Part shown: positions 52,444 through 61,154 of the stretch, one piece after another
Numbering within the stretch: position 1 is the first letter of the stretch
Layout of the letters: every line of letters starts with the position of its first letter
Assembly (NCBI RefSeq): GCF_026626705.1
Contig: NZ_JAPNKC010000001.1
Location: 558,001-622,000 of the forward strand
Source: Pyxidicoccus sp. MSG2
GTDB taxonomy: Bacteria; Myxococcota; Myxococcia; Myxococcales; Myxococcaceae
Reading direction: 5' to 3'
Length of the DNA stretch: 64,000 nucleotides
Position numbers and translations under genes: made by a program
Notes under the pieces: model-generated
What the model was told of the DNA's origin: nothing
What the model saw: only the letters and a program-made list of their open reading frames with translations
Database searches by the model: none

Positions 52444-54159
52444 ATGAAAAGACCATTTCCTCCTTCCGCCGCGCTGCTGGCAGGGCTGCTCGCGCTCGGT
52501 CTGACCGGGCGCGCGGAGGCCCACAACACCGGGGTCCACCGGAAGCTGACGGACCATGCCTACGAGGTCATGTTGATGGTCCAGAAGGAGGGGCCGTCGC
52601 AGACGCGGCTCCCGGGGTTGCCGCTGCCGGCCTCGGAGAAGGCGCTCTCCTCGGCGGACTCCGAGTTCCCGGCGCTGCGCCCATGGCGGGCGGTGAACAA
52701 GTCCGTCTCCGACGCGGAGCTCAAGGCCCGGTGGACGGCCTACATGGGAGAGGTCCGCGCCGCCCTGCCGCGACTGCGCGGACTCAAGGGCGGGTTGCCG
52801 AAGCCGGGCAAGCCCGAGTGCCAGGTCGACACGGTGGGCTGGGGCCAGCCGATGAACAGCTTCGAGACGATGACGCTCGGCGCCACGAAGAAGCCCATCG
52901 CGGGCGACTACCTCAGTGACGACGTCGACGGGTGTGGCATCCAGGATGGCTGGGAGCCGGGGGGCATCTTCAACGACGTGAACAAGGGCCCGCAGCGGGA
53001 CTTCAGTGGGACGGTGCTGGGCGTGTGGTCCCGCCACCCGGACGACGAGATTGACGACGTCCACATGTGGATTCGCCCGACGAACGCGGGCGGGATGAGC
53101 GAAATCAAGAAGTTCCTCGCGGGCATCGCGGGCGCGGGGGCCGGCGTCGCGTACATCTCCTACAAATGCGTGCTCACCTGCCTCAAGTCGTTCTTCGGCG
53201 GCGAGTGCAAGAAGTGCGTCACCGACGAGTGGAACAAGGGCCAGCAGCAGGGAAGCAGCGCCGTCGCATGGGTCGACGGGATGGTTCCGGGCTTCGGTGA
53301 CCACACGAGCGAGCAATACGTCGGCCTGTGGCACCACATCGTCGCCCTGCCGCCTCCTCCCGGCGGGAGCGCGACCTACGACACCCTGCCCGGCTTCCAC
53401 CTGGAGCAGGCCGGCGTCGTCGGCATCCCGGACGGCATCGAGATCGGGACGCGTGCGCTCGCCGATGCCGTCGGACTCACCGTGCACTACGAGACCAGCC
53501 AGGGCTGCCACCGCTACCAGGTGTCTGGCGCCAATGACGGGCACGCGGACAGCGTCATGCGCGGAGAGGACGAGTGGCAGTTCCTCAGCATGGCGCACAC
53601 GCCCTTCTCCCCCGTGGACAACCTGGCCTGGGCCGGCTGGAAGGAGTTCCGGGACGCGGGCGAGGCGCGGGTGGCGCGCTCGCTGGCGGGGCCGCTGCAT
53701 GCCATTGGCGATGCCACGGTGCCCATGCACGTGACTGGCACTTTCGGGTGGGGGCACCGCCCCTTCGAGGACGCCATCGACTGGCGCTACGAGGAGCTCA
53801 TGTTCCACGGCGACAAGCTGGCCTCCTTCCACCATGCCCGCGCCATCCTGGAGACGTCGTTCATCTGGCGCGAGTTCATCCGAGACTGGAGGCAGAAGCA
53901 CGGCAACACGAAGGACGTGCCCGTGAGGGACCTGGTCACCACGGTGGCGCAGCTGACGGCGGTCTACGTGCAGCAGAACGGGAAGGCGGACTGGCCGTTC
54001 CACCCGACGATGTCGACGCAGTACTTCCTCGCCAAGGACTCCGCCGTCGCCTACTACATGGACTACGCCAACTCGGACGACCTGGTACGGCCGCTGCTGG
54101 TGAATGCCGTCGCGGCGGAGCTGGCCTTCCTGACTGCCGCCGCGGAGGTGATGCCATGA
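52444..54159 (+). CDS. Secreted zinc phospholipase C / P1-nuclease-like protein
   Basis: 571 residues from ATG 52444 (signal peptide SAALLAGLLALGLTGRAEA). A GTG at 52402 with ggag five bases upstream is a possible earlier start. The mature chain starts HNTGVHRKLTDHAYEVM, and the late LHAIGDATVPMHV with WGHRPFEDAIDWRYEE match the Zn-binding core of phospholipase C and P1 nucleases, which place His and Asp at these points. A central insert holds four Cys (KCVLTCLKSFFGGECKKC). It would hydrolyse lipids or nucleic acids outside the cell. It is coupled to the next gene (ATGA overlap). Confidence 0.75.
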   Translation: MKRPFPPSAALLAGLLALGLTGRAEAHNTGVHRKLTDHAYEVMLMVQKEGPSQTRLPGLPLPASEKALSSADSEFPALRPWRAVNKSVSDAELKARWTAYMGEVRAALPRLRGLKGGLPKPGKPECQVDTVGWGQPMNSFETMTLGATKKPIAGDYLSDDVDGCGIQDGWEPGGIFNDVNKGPQRDFSGTVLGVWSRHPDDEIDDVHMWIRPTNAGGMSEIKKFLAGIAGAGAGVAYISYKCVLTCLKSFFGGECKKCVTDEWNKGQQQGSSAVAWVDGMVPGFGDHTSEQYVGLWHHIVALPPPPGGSATYDTLPGFHLEQAGVVGIPDGIEIGTRALADAVGLTVHYETSQGCHRYQVSGANDGHADSVMRGEDEWQFLSMAHTPFSPVDNLAWAGWKEFRDAGEARVARSLAGPLHAIGDATVPMHVTGTFGWGHRPFEDAIDWRYEELMFHGDKLASFHHARAILETSFIWREFIRDWRQKHGNTKDVPVRDLVTTVAQLTAVYVQQNGKADWPFHPTMSTQYFLAKDSAVAYYMDYANSDDLVRPLLVNAVAAELAFLTAAAEVMP

Positions 54160-55220
54160 GCCGCCCACTGCTGGCGGGCGTCGTGGCGCTCTGGGCCTTC
54201 GCGGCCGGCGCACAGCCCCGGCCTTCGCGTTCGGACACCGTCACCTCCCCACACTCGCTGCCGGCGAAGCCCGTGGAGCTCGGCCCGCTGAACCGGCGGG
54301 GCTCCGACATCCGGCGCGTGGACGACCGCGCACGCTGCATTGCCATCGCGCAGCGCCAGACCAAGCGGCCGCAGGCGGGGCGCAGGACACCGGCGCAGGT
54401 GGAGCTGGCCTTCCAGACGGCGCTCGCCTCCTGCGCCGGCCCTGACGTCCCGCCCGAGCGCGCCGCCGTGGTGGGCGCGGCCAACGTCGAGTTCCGGGAG
54501 CTGGCACTGAAGTTCCTCGATGGCGAGCTGAGCGGCCCGGCGTACCTCGCGGCGGTGGGGGACCGGAACCGCAAGGTCGACCGCGCCCGCACGGACGTGG
54601 CCTGGCGGTCCGCGCTCGCCAGCGGAGACGCGGATCGGGACTTCGTCCCGGACACGCTCGACACGTGTCCGGGCACGCCCGCGCACCAGGTGACGGATGA
54701 CGCCGGCTGCCCGAAACGGGTGGCCCTGCCCAGGCAGGACCCGGCCGTCGCCTACCGCCGGGTGCTGGAGCAGCAGCACCTCATGATCGCCCCCGCGTGC
54801 ACGGGGGCGCCCACGCCCGCCTCTCCCGCGCCCAGGCGCTACAGCCGCGCGCCCCCCGACTCCGGCATGACCAACGGGGGCTACAAGGTGGCCGTCACCC
54901 GCGTGGGAAACCAGCCCGCGAACTGCCCCGTGTTCTACGAGCTGGCCTTCCGGATGAGCGGCCCCATCCGGCAGGACCTGTCGAGGGACCGGCTCATCAC
55001 CGTGACCTACCGCGACACCGAGGCGCATGCGGCCACCAACCCTGGCGAGGTTCTCTTCCTGCTCCCCGCGGGCTCGCAGGGCGAGCGCGGCGAGCTCTTC
55101 GAGCAGCTCGGCCTGTACCAGCGCACCCAGATTCAGGCACGCGCCGTCAACGGCGATGGCCAGCCCTCCACATGGAGCGAGGTCCGCGAGGTGAAGATCT
55201 CCTCTTCACCCATCCAGTGA
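54156..55220 (+). CDS. Secreted protein with thrombospondin type 3-like repeat
   Basis: 354 residues from ATG 54156, overlapping the phospholipase-like gene by four bases. A signal peptide (LAGVVALWAFAAGA) precedes a helical region (residues 50-150). Near residue 155 the sequence DADRDFVPDTLDTCPGTPA followed by CP is a calcium-binding TSP3-like motif, as found in secreted and adhesive proteins. The C-terminal 140 residues are beta rich and may be an Ig-like domain (YKVAVTRVGNQPANCP, IQARAVNGDGQPS). Coupling implies a joint role, such as an activator or surface anchor of the phospholipase-like enzyme. Confidence 0.7.
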   Translation: MSRPLLAGVVALWAFAAGAQPRPSRSDTVTSPHSLPAKPVELGPLNRRGSDIRRVDDRARCIAIAQRQTKRPQAGRRTPAQVELAFQTALASCAGPDVPPERAAVVGAANVEFRELALKFLDGELSGPAYLAAVGDRNRKVDRARTDVAWRSALASGDADRDFVPDTLDTCPGTPAHQVTDDAGCPKRVALPRQDPAVAYRRVLEQQHLMIAPACTGAPTPASPAPRRYSRAPPDSGMTNGGYKVAVTRVGNQPANCPVFYELAFRMSGPIRQDLSRDRLITVTYRDTEAHAATNPGEVLFLLPAGSQGERGELFEQLGLYQRTQIQARAVNGDGQPSTWSEVREVKISSSPIQ

Positions 55221-55326
55221 GCAGGTGCGTCCTCCTGGGCTTCGCACCGCGCTCCGTGCGAAGAAGCGGAGGACGTGCCGCGCCGGACTCACGGGGTGGC
55301 CCGGCGTCGCTGGACGGAGGAGTGCG

Positions 55327-55881
55327 ATGGAGCGCAGCTACCGCGGCTACACCTTGAGACGCGCCCTCGGTGGGGAGCTACCGGCGCTACCGGACGTCGA
55401 ACACCTCGCGGCACAACAGTTCCGCCACTCGTCGCAGCCGTATGCGGCGGGACTCCCGGTGCAGTCGCTCGAGCAACTCCAGGAGCACCAGCAACAGGGT
55501 GGCGTCTGGGTGGCCGTGACGAAGGAGGGAACCGTCGCGGCCTTCGCCATCTGCAAGCCGGTGGACGGCGCCCTCTTCATCGTCGAGGCGGACGTGCACC
55601 CGGCCCATGCGCGGCAGGGGCTGGGCGCCGCCCTCTTCGGACTCCTGGGAGAGTGGGCCCGGGCAGAAGCCTGGCCGGCGCTGCTTCTCACCACCTTCCG
55701 GGACGTCCCATGGAATGCCCCCTACTACGAGCGTCTCGGCTTCCGCGTGCTCCAGGAGGACGAGCAGGGTCCTGGGCTGCGCACCATCCGCGCCCAGGAA
55801 ACGCAGTTCGGCCTTCCCCCCGAGAGCCGCGTCTGCATGAGGCTTGAGCTCGACGCGCCACCTGCGCCGCCGGGCGGGTGA
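55327..55881 (+). CDS. GNAT-family N-acetyltransferase
   Basis: 184 residues from ATG 55327 (MERSYRGYTLRRALGG), with acggagga upstream at correct spacing. The GNAT core shows VAAFAICKPVDGALFIVEA for strands 2-4 and VHPAHARQGLGAALFGLLGE for the acetyl-CoA-binding motif A, followed by APYYERLGFRVL. The acyl acceptor is unknown. It follows the TSP3 gene by 106 bases with its own ribosome site and may be separately transcribed. Confidence 0.88.
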   Translation: MERSYRGYTLRRALGGELPALPDVEHLAAQQFRHSSQPYAAGLPVQSLEQLQEHQQQGGVWVAVTKEGTVAAFAICKPVDGALFIVEADVHPAHARQGLGAALFGLLGEWARAEAWPALLLTTFRDVPWNAPYYERLGFRVLQEDEQGPGLRTIRAQETQFGLPPESRVCMRLELDAPPAPPGG

Positions 55882-55960
55882 AGCGTGGGCTGCCGCTTCA
55901 GGACAGCCAGCTGACCGCGTCATGGACGGATTCGCGCACCCAATGACATACGCTGTGTGC

Positions 55961-56839
55961 ATGACCACCAGCGTCTCCCGCTTCGACATGGACGCCCCCG
56001 ACCTCGAAGGGGCTTCGCGGTACTTCGAGCGTCGCGCCGTGCAGGGACTCATGGACGGCTACACGTGGACGGGCGTCGTCACGCCCCTCACCGACGAGCG
56101 CGGCGCAACGTGGGGCGCGCGCACGACCACCCATGACGCAGAGGGGACACTCCGCCAGTCCGTCTACGTGCTGGCCTCCCACCGCGGTCAGGGGCACCTG
56201 TCCCGCTATGTCGCGGCAACCGAGCTCCCCTTCGTCACGGCCCCCGACTGCGACCTGGAGGCGTACTTCACGAAGCGAGGCGTGCCCTACGTCGTCTCGG
56301 GACGCTTCACGACGACGCGGGAGTACCGCGCCATCGAGCGCCACTACGGCTCCCGTAAGGCGGCGCGCAGCGGCGTCGACTACATGAGCCACATCGATGA
56401 GGGGCTCGGCGTGCTGCGGCACTTCAATGCCAGTGACGCCGCGAAGCGCGCGTGGTGCCTCCACCCACTCGTGCAGGGCGACACCGACCTCGCGGAGAGC
56501 TTCCCCTACCTCCAGGAAGTCACCGACTCGCCCCAGGTGCTCGCGCTCGCCATGGAGTACCGCAACATCGCCAATGCCTATCTGTCCCACCGCGAGGTGG
56601 CTTCGACCGAAGAGATTGCCCTCGGACCGCTGCCGGACGTGGCCGACATGCTGCGCGCGGACAAGGTGCAGAACTACAAGGACTTCCTGCTGCACCACGG
56701 GCAGACACACCCCCGGCGCGAGTCGCTCGACCGGTACTTCCGACTCTGGCTCGAGCGACTGAATGTCTCCCGCGAGACCTTCGTCACGCTCTTCGAGCGG
56801 CTCCAGGTGCGGCCGGAGAAGGTCCGCCTCGGCGGGTGA
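55961..56839 (+). CDS. Hypothetical protein
   Basis: 292 residues from ATG 55961 (MTTSVSRFDMDAPDL). Early segments (SVYVLASHRGQGHLSRYV) carry an RGQGHLS loop that looks GNAT-like, but no clear acetyltransferase fold emerges. The C-terminal 130 residues are helical with conserved-looking His and Asp (HIDEGLGVLRHFNASD, then CLHPLVQGDTDLAESF) that recall HD-type metal sites without matching them. No signal peptide. The gene is probably real, since both frame and codon use fit, but I do not recognise it. Confidence 0.6.
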   Translation: MTTSVSRFDMDAPDLEGASRYFERRAVQGLMDGYTWTGVVTPLTDERGATWGARTTTHDAEGTLRQSVYVLASHRGQGHLSRYVAATELPFVTAPDCDLEAYFTKRGVPYVVSGRFTTTREYRAIERHYGSRKAARSGVDYMSHIDEGLGVLRHFNASDAAKRAWCLHPLVQGDTDLAESFPYLQEVTDSPQVLALAMEYRNIANAYLSHREVASTEEIALGPLPDVADMLRADKVQNYKDFLLHHGQTHPRRESLDRYFRLWLERLNVSRETFVTLFERLQVRPEKVRLGG

Positions 56840-56968
56840 GCTTCCACACGCGCACCAGGTTGCCGCGATACGGCCCACGGTCCGAGACACTCGTCAGGTT
56901 GCAGGCAGAAGCCAGACACGAAGCCTCCACCTCGCTTCGCCGTGCGCCTGCAAAGCTAGACTGGCTTC

Positions 56969-58108
56969 ATGGCCACAAGGCACCGCGTCTACCTTGTCCC
57001 CGGCTTCTTCGGCTTCACCCAGATGGGTGACGCGGAAGCGGAGCGAATCGCCTACTTCCAGCACGTCCCCGCGTTGCTCCAGCGGCGGTTCAAGGCTCGC
57101 AATCTCGACGCGGAGGTCCATGCCCTGGCCTCGTCCCCCACCTCCGGGCTCGAAGCGCGTGCCCGCGCCGTGCTCCAGGAGATGGCGAAGACGGAGACGG
57201 AGGACGGCGCGCAAATCCACCTCGTGGGGCACTCCACGGGCGGGCTGGATGCGAGAGGTGTCGTCTCACTCCGCATGGCCCCGGAGGCGCCCGCCTTCGT
57301 GAAGCGAGTGCGCACGGTGCTGACGATTTCCACCCCGCATCACGGCACACCGTTGGCGAGCTTCTTCCACCAGGGCGACGTGGGAAAGACGCTGCTGCGC
57401 TACCTGTGGCTCTTCACCTTCCTCGCCCTGCACCGCAAGGCCATGCCCCTCAGGACCGCCGTGCTCCAGGCGCTGTACCGGCTCGTCCGGATGGGCGAGC
57501 AGGCCGGCATCCCCCCGAACCTCTTCAATGAGATTGCCAGACTGCTGGCGGACCTCTCCGAGAACGAGCGCGAAGGGCTCCTGCGGTACTTCGACCAGAT
57601 TGGAGAGAACCAGGAACTGATCCACGACCTCACGCCGGCCAGGGTGCGGATATTCAACCAGGACACGCCAGACAGGGAGGGCGTTCGCTACGGCTCCATC
57701 ATCACGGGGGCACCGCCGCCCAGCCTGTTGCGCCGGCTGTCTCCCCGCCTGTTGTTCCCTCCCGACTCGCTCATCTACGGCATCTTCTCCTTCCTGTATC
57801 GAATGAGCGCCCCGCTCTCTCCAGAGCTCGAGATTCCCGAGCGCACGGAGGAGCAGACCCGGGCGCTCCGCGAGGCGTTCGGCAGGAAGTTCGAGGCCTG
57901 GAGCGACGGCATCGTCCCGAGCCGCTCGCAGGTCTGGGGCCAGCTCCTCCACGTCGTGGCCTCCGACCATCTCGACGTGATGGGCCACTTCGACCAGCCC
58001 GAGCAGTACATCAGCTGGCTCAAGTCCGGCTCCCACTTCCAGGAGCCGCAGTTCCACGAAGTGTGGGAGCGGGTGCTCGACTTCACGGTGGGCGCGACAC
58101 GCGTCTGA
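56969..58108 (+). CDS. Lipase-like alpha/beta hydrolase
   Basis: 379 residues from ATG 56969 (MATRHRVYLVPGFFGF). The oxyanion strand VYLVPGFFGF, the nucleophile elbow LVGHSTGGLDAR (Ser near residue 89) and STPHHGTPLASFF are typical of triacylglycerol lipases of the Ser-His-Asp class. Asp in WSDGIVPS and His in ASDHLDVMG complete a plausible triad. A long helical cap lies between residues 130 and 220. No signal peptide, so it may act on intracellular lipid. Convergent with the GAF kinase, ten bases away. Confidence 0.8.
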   Translation: MATRHRVYLVPGFFGFTQMGDAEAERIAYFQHVPALLQRRFKARNLDAEVHALASSPTSGLEARARAVLQEMAKTETEDGAQIHLVGHSTGGLDARGVVSLRMAPEAPAFVKRVRTVLTISTPHHGTPLASFFHQGDVGKTLLRYLWLFTFLALHRKAMPLRTAVLQALYRLVRMGEQAGIPPNLFNEIARLLADLSENEREGLLRYFDQIGENQELIHDLTPARVRIFNQDTPDREGVRYGSIITGAPPPSLLRRLSPRLLFPPDSLIYGIFSFLYRMSAPLSPELEIPERTEEQTRALREAFGRKFEAWSDGIVPSRSQVWGQLLHVVASDHLDVMGHFDQPEQYISWLKSGSHFQEPQFHEVWERVLDFTVGATRV

Positions 58109-58117
58109 GGCCGGGGC

Positions 58118-59344
58118 TCACGAGGTACCGCGAGGCAGGTGGACACGGAACGTCGTGCCCGACCCTTCCGTGGACACCACCTCCACGCTGCCTCCGTGGG
58201 CGCGGACAATCTGGTCCACGATGTAGAGCCCCAGGCCGATACTGCGGCGTTCGCCGCCCTCCCGGGTGCCACGGGTCATCGGCTCGAACAGGCCCGGCAG
58301 GACGTGCGGGGGGATGGGCGGGCCCTCGTTGCACACGGAGAGGACGACCTTGTCGCCCTGCCCTTCCGTCTTCACCCGGATGGGTGTCCCGGATGGGCTG
58401 TACTGCAAGGCATTGCTGAGCAGGTTCGTGAGGACCTGGGCGATGCGGTCCGGGTCCCACATGCCGCGTGCGTCACCCGCTCCCTCCACGTCCAACCGGC
58501 GTCCGGGCGTGGCCAGCCCCACCTCGTCCACCACCTGCTGCGTGAGGACATGGAGGTCCACGCACTGGGGTTTCACGGGAAGCGCCTTGCCCATGCGGGC
58601 CTGGGTGAAGTCGAGCAGGTCCCGGATGAGCCGGTTGGCCCGGTCCGCGGAATCCAGGATGCGACTGAGGCCGCGGCGGGCCCGGTCATCCAGGTCCGTG
58701 CGGCGTATCAGCGTGCCGGCCGAGAGGGTGATGGCATTGAGTGGGTTGCGCAGGTCATGGCTCACGATGCCGATGAGCTGCTCACGAAGCTGCGCGGCCT
58801 CGCGCGCGCCGAGGAGCTGGGCATCCCTCCGCCCCAGCTCGTCCTCCTGGTCGAGCTGATGGCCGACCAGGTCTCCGAGGTGGCGGAAGACCTCCAGCTT
58901 GTCCTCGGCCAGGTTGGCCGGGAGCGGGTCCAGCGCGCACAGCACGCCGAAGAACGAACCGTCCTTCCGGTGCAGCGGCACGGCGATGTAGCTCTCGACA
59001 CCGTAGAGCTTCGGCGCTGGATGGGTCGCGAACCGGGGGTCCGTGCTCGCCTTCCTGATGAGGAGCGGCGCGACCGCGCCGCGAACGGTGCTTCAAAATG
59101 TCGTGGCGACTTCCAGCGTGTCACCGGGGTGCAGTCCGAAGTTCACCTCGTCCAGCACCGCGCAGCAGGTCCAGGAGTCGGCCGTGACACGCGCCAACAC
59201 CCCCAGCCGGAGCCCCGTGGTCTCCAGGAGCAGCCGAAGCACTGTCTTCACCGCGTCGATGCGGCCTATCGCGGCGACGTCCGCCGCGATGGAGGTGTCA
59301 AGCGAAGGGCTGCTCGGAGAGGTGGGCTTCCGCGAGTCGGACAT
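58118..59344 (-). pseudogene. GAF-domain sensor histidine kinase interrupted by an in-frame TGA
   Basis: The frame starts at ATG 59344 (MSDSRKPTSPSSPSL) and stays the same to 58118, broken only by TGA at 59093-59095 (codon 84). The first part is the start of a GAF domain ending LEVATTF. After the TGA, STVRGAVAPLLI, the SYIAVPLHRKDGSFFGVLC strand pair and then HisKA (SHDLRNPLNA) and HATPase (NALQYSPSG, IGLGLYIVDQ) follow in order. Homologues known to me have Cys where the TGA sits. It is most simply a nonsense mutation or read error. A hairpin just downstream that resembles a bacterial SECIS is described in the findings. Confidence 0.8.
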
Positions 59345-59506
59345 GACAGCCTGGACTCTAACGGCCGCCCGCGCGTCGCCAGGGGGAAGCCGCACGGAAC
59401 CCATGCCGGTGGGTCGCATACCGAACGACCGACCCCCGACGGCACCGCGTCCGGCGCGCGCGGGTTGCATGACACCGTGAGGCCACGGCGATAGCGTGGC
59501 CGACTC

Positions 59507-60988
59507 ATGCGCCGCGCCTTTCTCGTCCCGCTGCTGCTGGCCTCCCTCTCGCTCGCCGGGTGCTTCCGCGCGAAGCGTCCGGAGGGGGCCACCTTCCCTT
59601 CGCTCGCGCAGTCCCTCTTCGGCACCCTGGAGGACGAGGGTGCGCTGGCAAGTGCCTATGTGGTGGACGCGCAGACGGGCGAGCCGCTCTTCCACCATCG
59701 CGAGCACATGCGCCTGTTGCCCGCGTCCACCATGAAGGTGGTCTCCACCGCGTCCGTGCTCTCCGCCCTGGGACCCGACTTCCGCTACCAGACGCCCGTG
59801 TCGCTGGAGGGCAGCCAGGTGGACGGCCTCTTCCTGGGAGACGTCGTGGTGGAGGCGTCGGGAGACCCGTCGCTGGGCTCGTGGCGCTTCCCGGAGACGG
59901 CGCTCGCGTGTGAGCAGGTGGCGGACGCCATGCAGGCACGCGGCATCCGCCAGTGGCGCGGGCAGGTGCGCGTGCGCGGCACCGACGACGCGGACCTCCC
60001 CTTCGGCCCGGGCTGGGCGTGGGACGACGCCGCGTACGCGTACAGCGCCGCGCCCACCGCCTTCGTGTTCCGGGAGAACGTGGTGGACCTGTCGCTGTCC
60101 CGCGCGGACGGCACGGACTGCGCGCAGCCGCCCACCGTGCAGCTCACGCCCGCCTTCGCGTCGCTGCCCGCCGTGGTCAGCGTGGACATGAACGCCGAGC
60201 GCGCCAACCTCTCCTGCGTGCGCCAGCGCGGCGGCCCGGGCGTGCGCTGCGTGTGGCGCTCCCCCGCCAACCAGTGCCCGCGCGCCGCCACCGTGAAGCT
60301 CGCGGTGGACGAGCCGCAGGTCCTCTTCTCCGCCTGCGTGGAGGAGGCCCTGCTCCAGCGCGGCGTGCCGCGGCTGCCGATGACGCTGGAGGCCCCCGCT
60401 CCGCTGCGCCCGCCCGTGCCCGAGCCGCTCGTCACCCTCGTGAGCCCGCCTTTGTCGGAGCTGGTGAAGGCCACCAACAAGGAGTCCCTCAACCTCTACG
60501 CGGAGCGGCTGGGCCTGCGCTTCACCCGCGAGCGCACCGGCGCGGAGTCCTACACCGCGCTGCGCTCCGCCATGGCCGACGAGCTCACCCGCCGCGGCAT
60601 CCCCCTGCGTGACTTGCGGCCGGTGGATGGCAGCGGGCTGTCCCGCTACAACATGGCCACCGCGCGGGGCATGGTGCGCGTCCTCTTCACCAGCCTGCGC
60701 GAGCCCTACGGCAGTGCGCTGGTGGACAGCCTGCCCGTGGCCGGCCAGGACGGCACGCTCGCCACCCGTCCCGTCACGCCACGCACCGCCGGCCACATCC
60801 GCGCGAAGACGGGCACCCTCTCCGGGCAGCGCTGCTTCGTGGGCGTGGTGGACCGCCCCGGTGACACCCAGCACCCGCGCGTCGTCTTCGCGCTGATGCT
60901 GGGCAACATGGACGAGGGCACCGCGCTGCCCTCCAGCGAGGCCTTCGACCGCTTCGCGGCTGCGCTCGTGGAGCTGCCCCTCCGCTGA
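59507..60988 (+). CDS. dacB: PBP4-type D-alanyl-D-alanine carboxypeptidase (S13) lipoprotein
   Basis: 493 residues from ATG 59507. Signal peptide with lipobox LSLAGC, so it is likely anchored to the outer or inner membrane. All three penicillin-binding motifs are present in order: ASTMK (SxxK, near residue 73), SGLSRYN (SxN, near residue 375) and KTGT (near residue 430). The long insert between the first two (residues 100-330) is characteristic of PBP4. It trims stem peptides or cleaves cross-links in peptidoglycan. Cysteines in the insert (CAQPP, SCVRQ, RCVW, QCPRA) may form extra disulfides. Confidence 0.9.
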   Translation: MRRAFLVPLLLASLSLAGCFRAKRPEGATFPSLAQSLFGTLEDEGALASAYVVDAQTGEPLFHHREHMRLLPASTMKVVSTASVLSALGPDFRYQTPVSLEGSQVDGLFLGDVVVEASGDPSLGSWRFPETALACEQVADAMQARGIRQWRGQVRVRGTDDADLPFGPGWAWDDAAYAYSAAPTAFVFRENVVDLSLSRADGTDCAQPPTVQLTPAFASLPAVVSVDMNAERANLSCVRQRGGPGVRCVWRSPANQCPRAATVKLAVDEPQVLFSACVEEALLQRGVPRLPMTLEAPAPLRPPVPEPLVTLVSPPLSELVKATNKESLNLYAERLGLRFTRERTGAESYTALRSAMADELTRRGIPLRDLRPVDGSGLSRYNMATARGMVRVLFTSLREPYGSALVDSLPVAGQDGTLATRPVTPRTAGHIRAKTGTLSGQRCFVGVVDRPGDTQHPRVVFALMLGNMDEGTALPSSEAFDRFAAALVELPLR

Positions 60989-61154
60989 GTCACCCGGGTT
61001 CACCACGGGTGACGCGCTGCATTCCCGTCGCCTGGGCGCCTGGAGCGCGCCCGAACATCCGAGCGGCGGCGACATTCCCATGATGGGGAAGGTGCGCCAG
61101 GGCGCGGAGGACGTGGCAGGCTCTCGCGCGACTTCCCCACCCACGAGGTGAACC

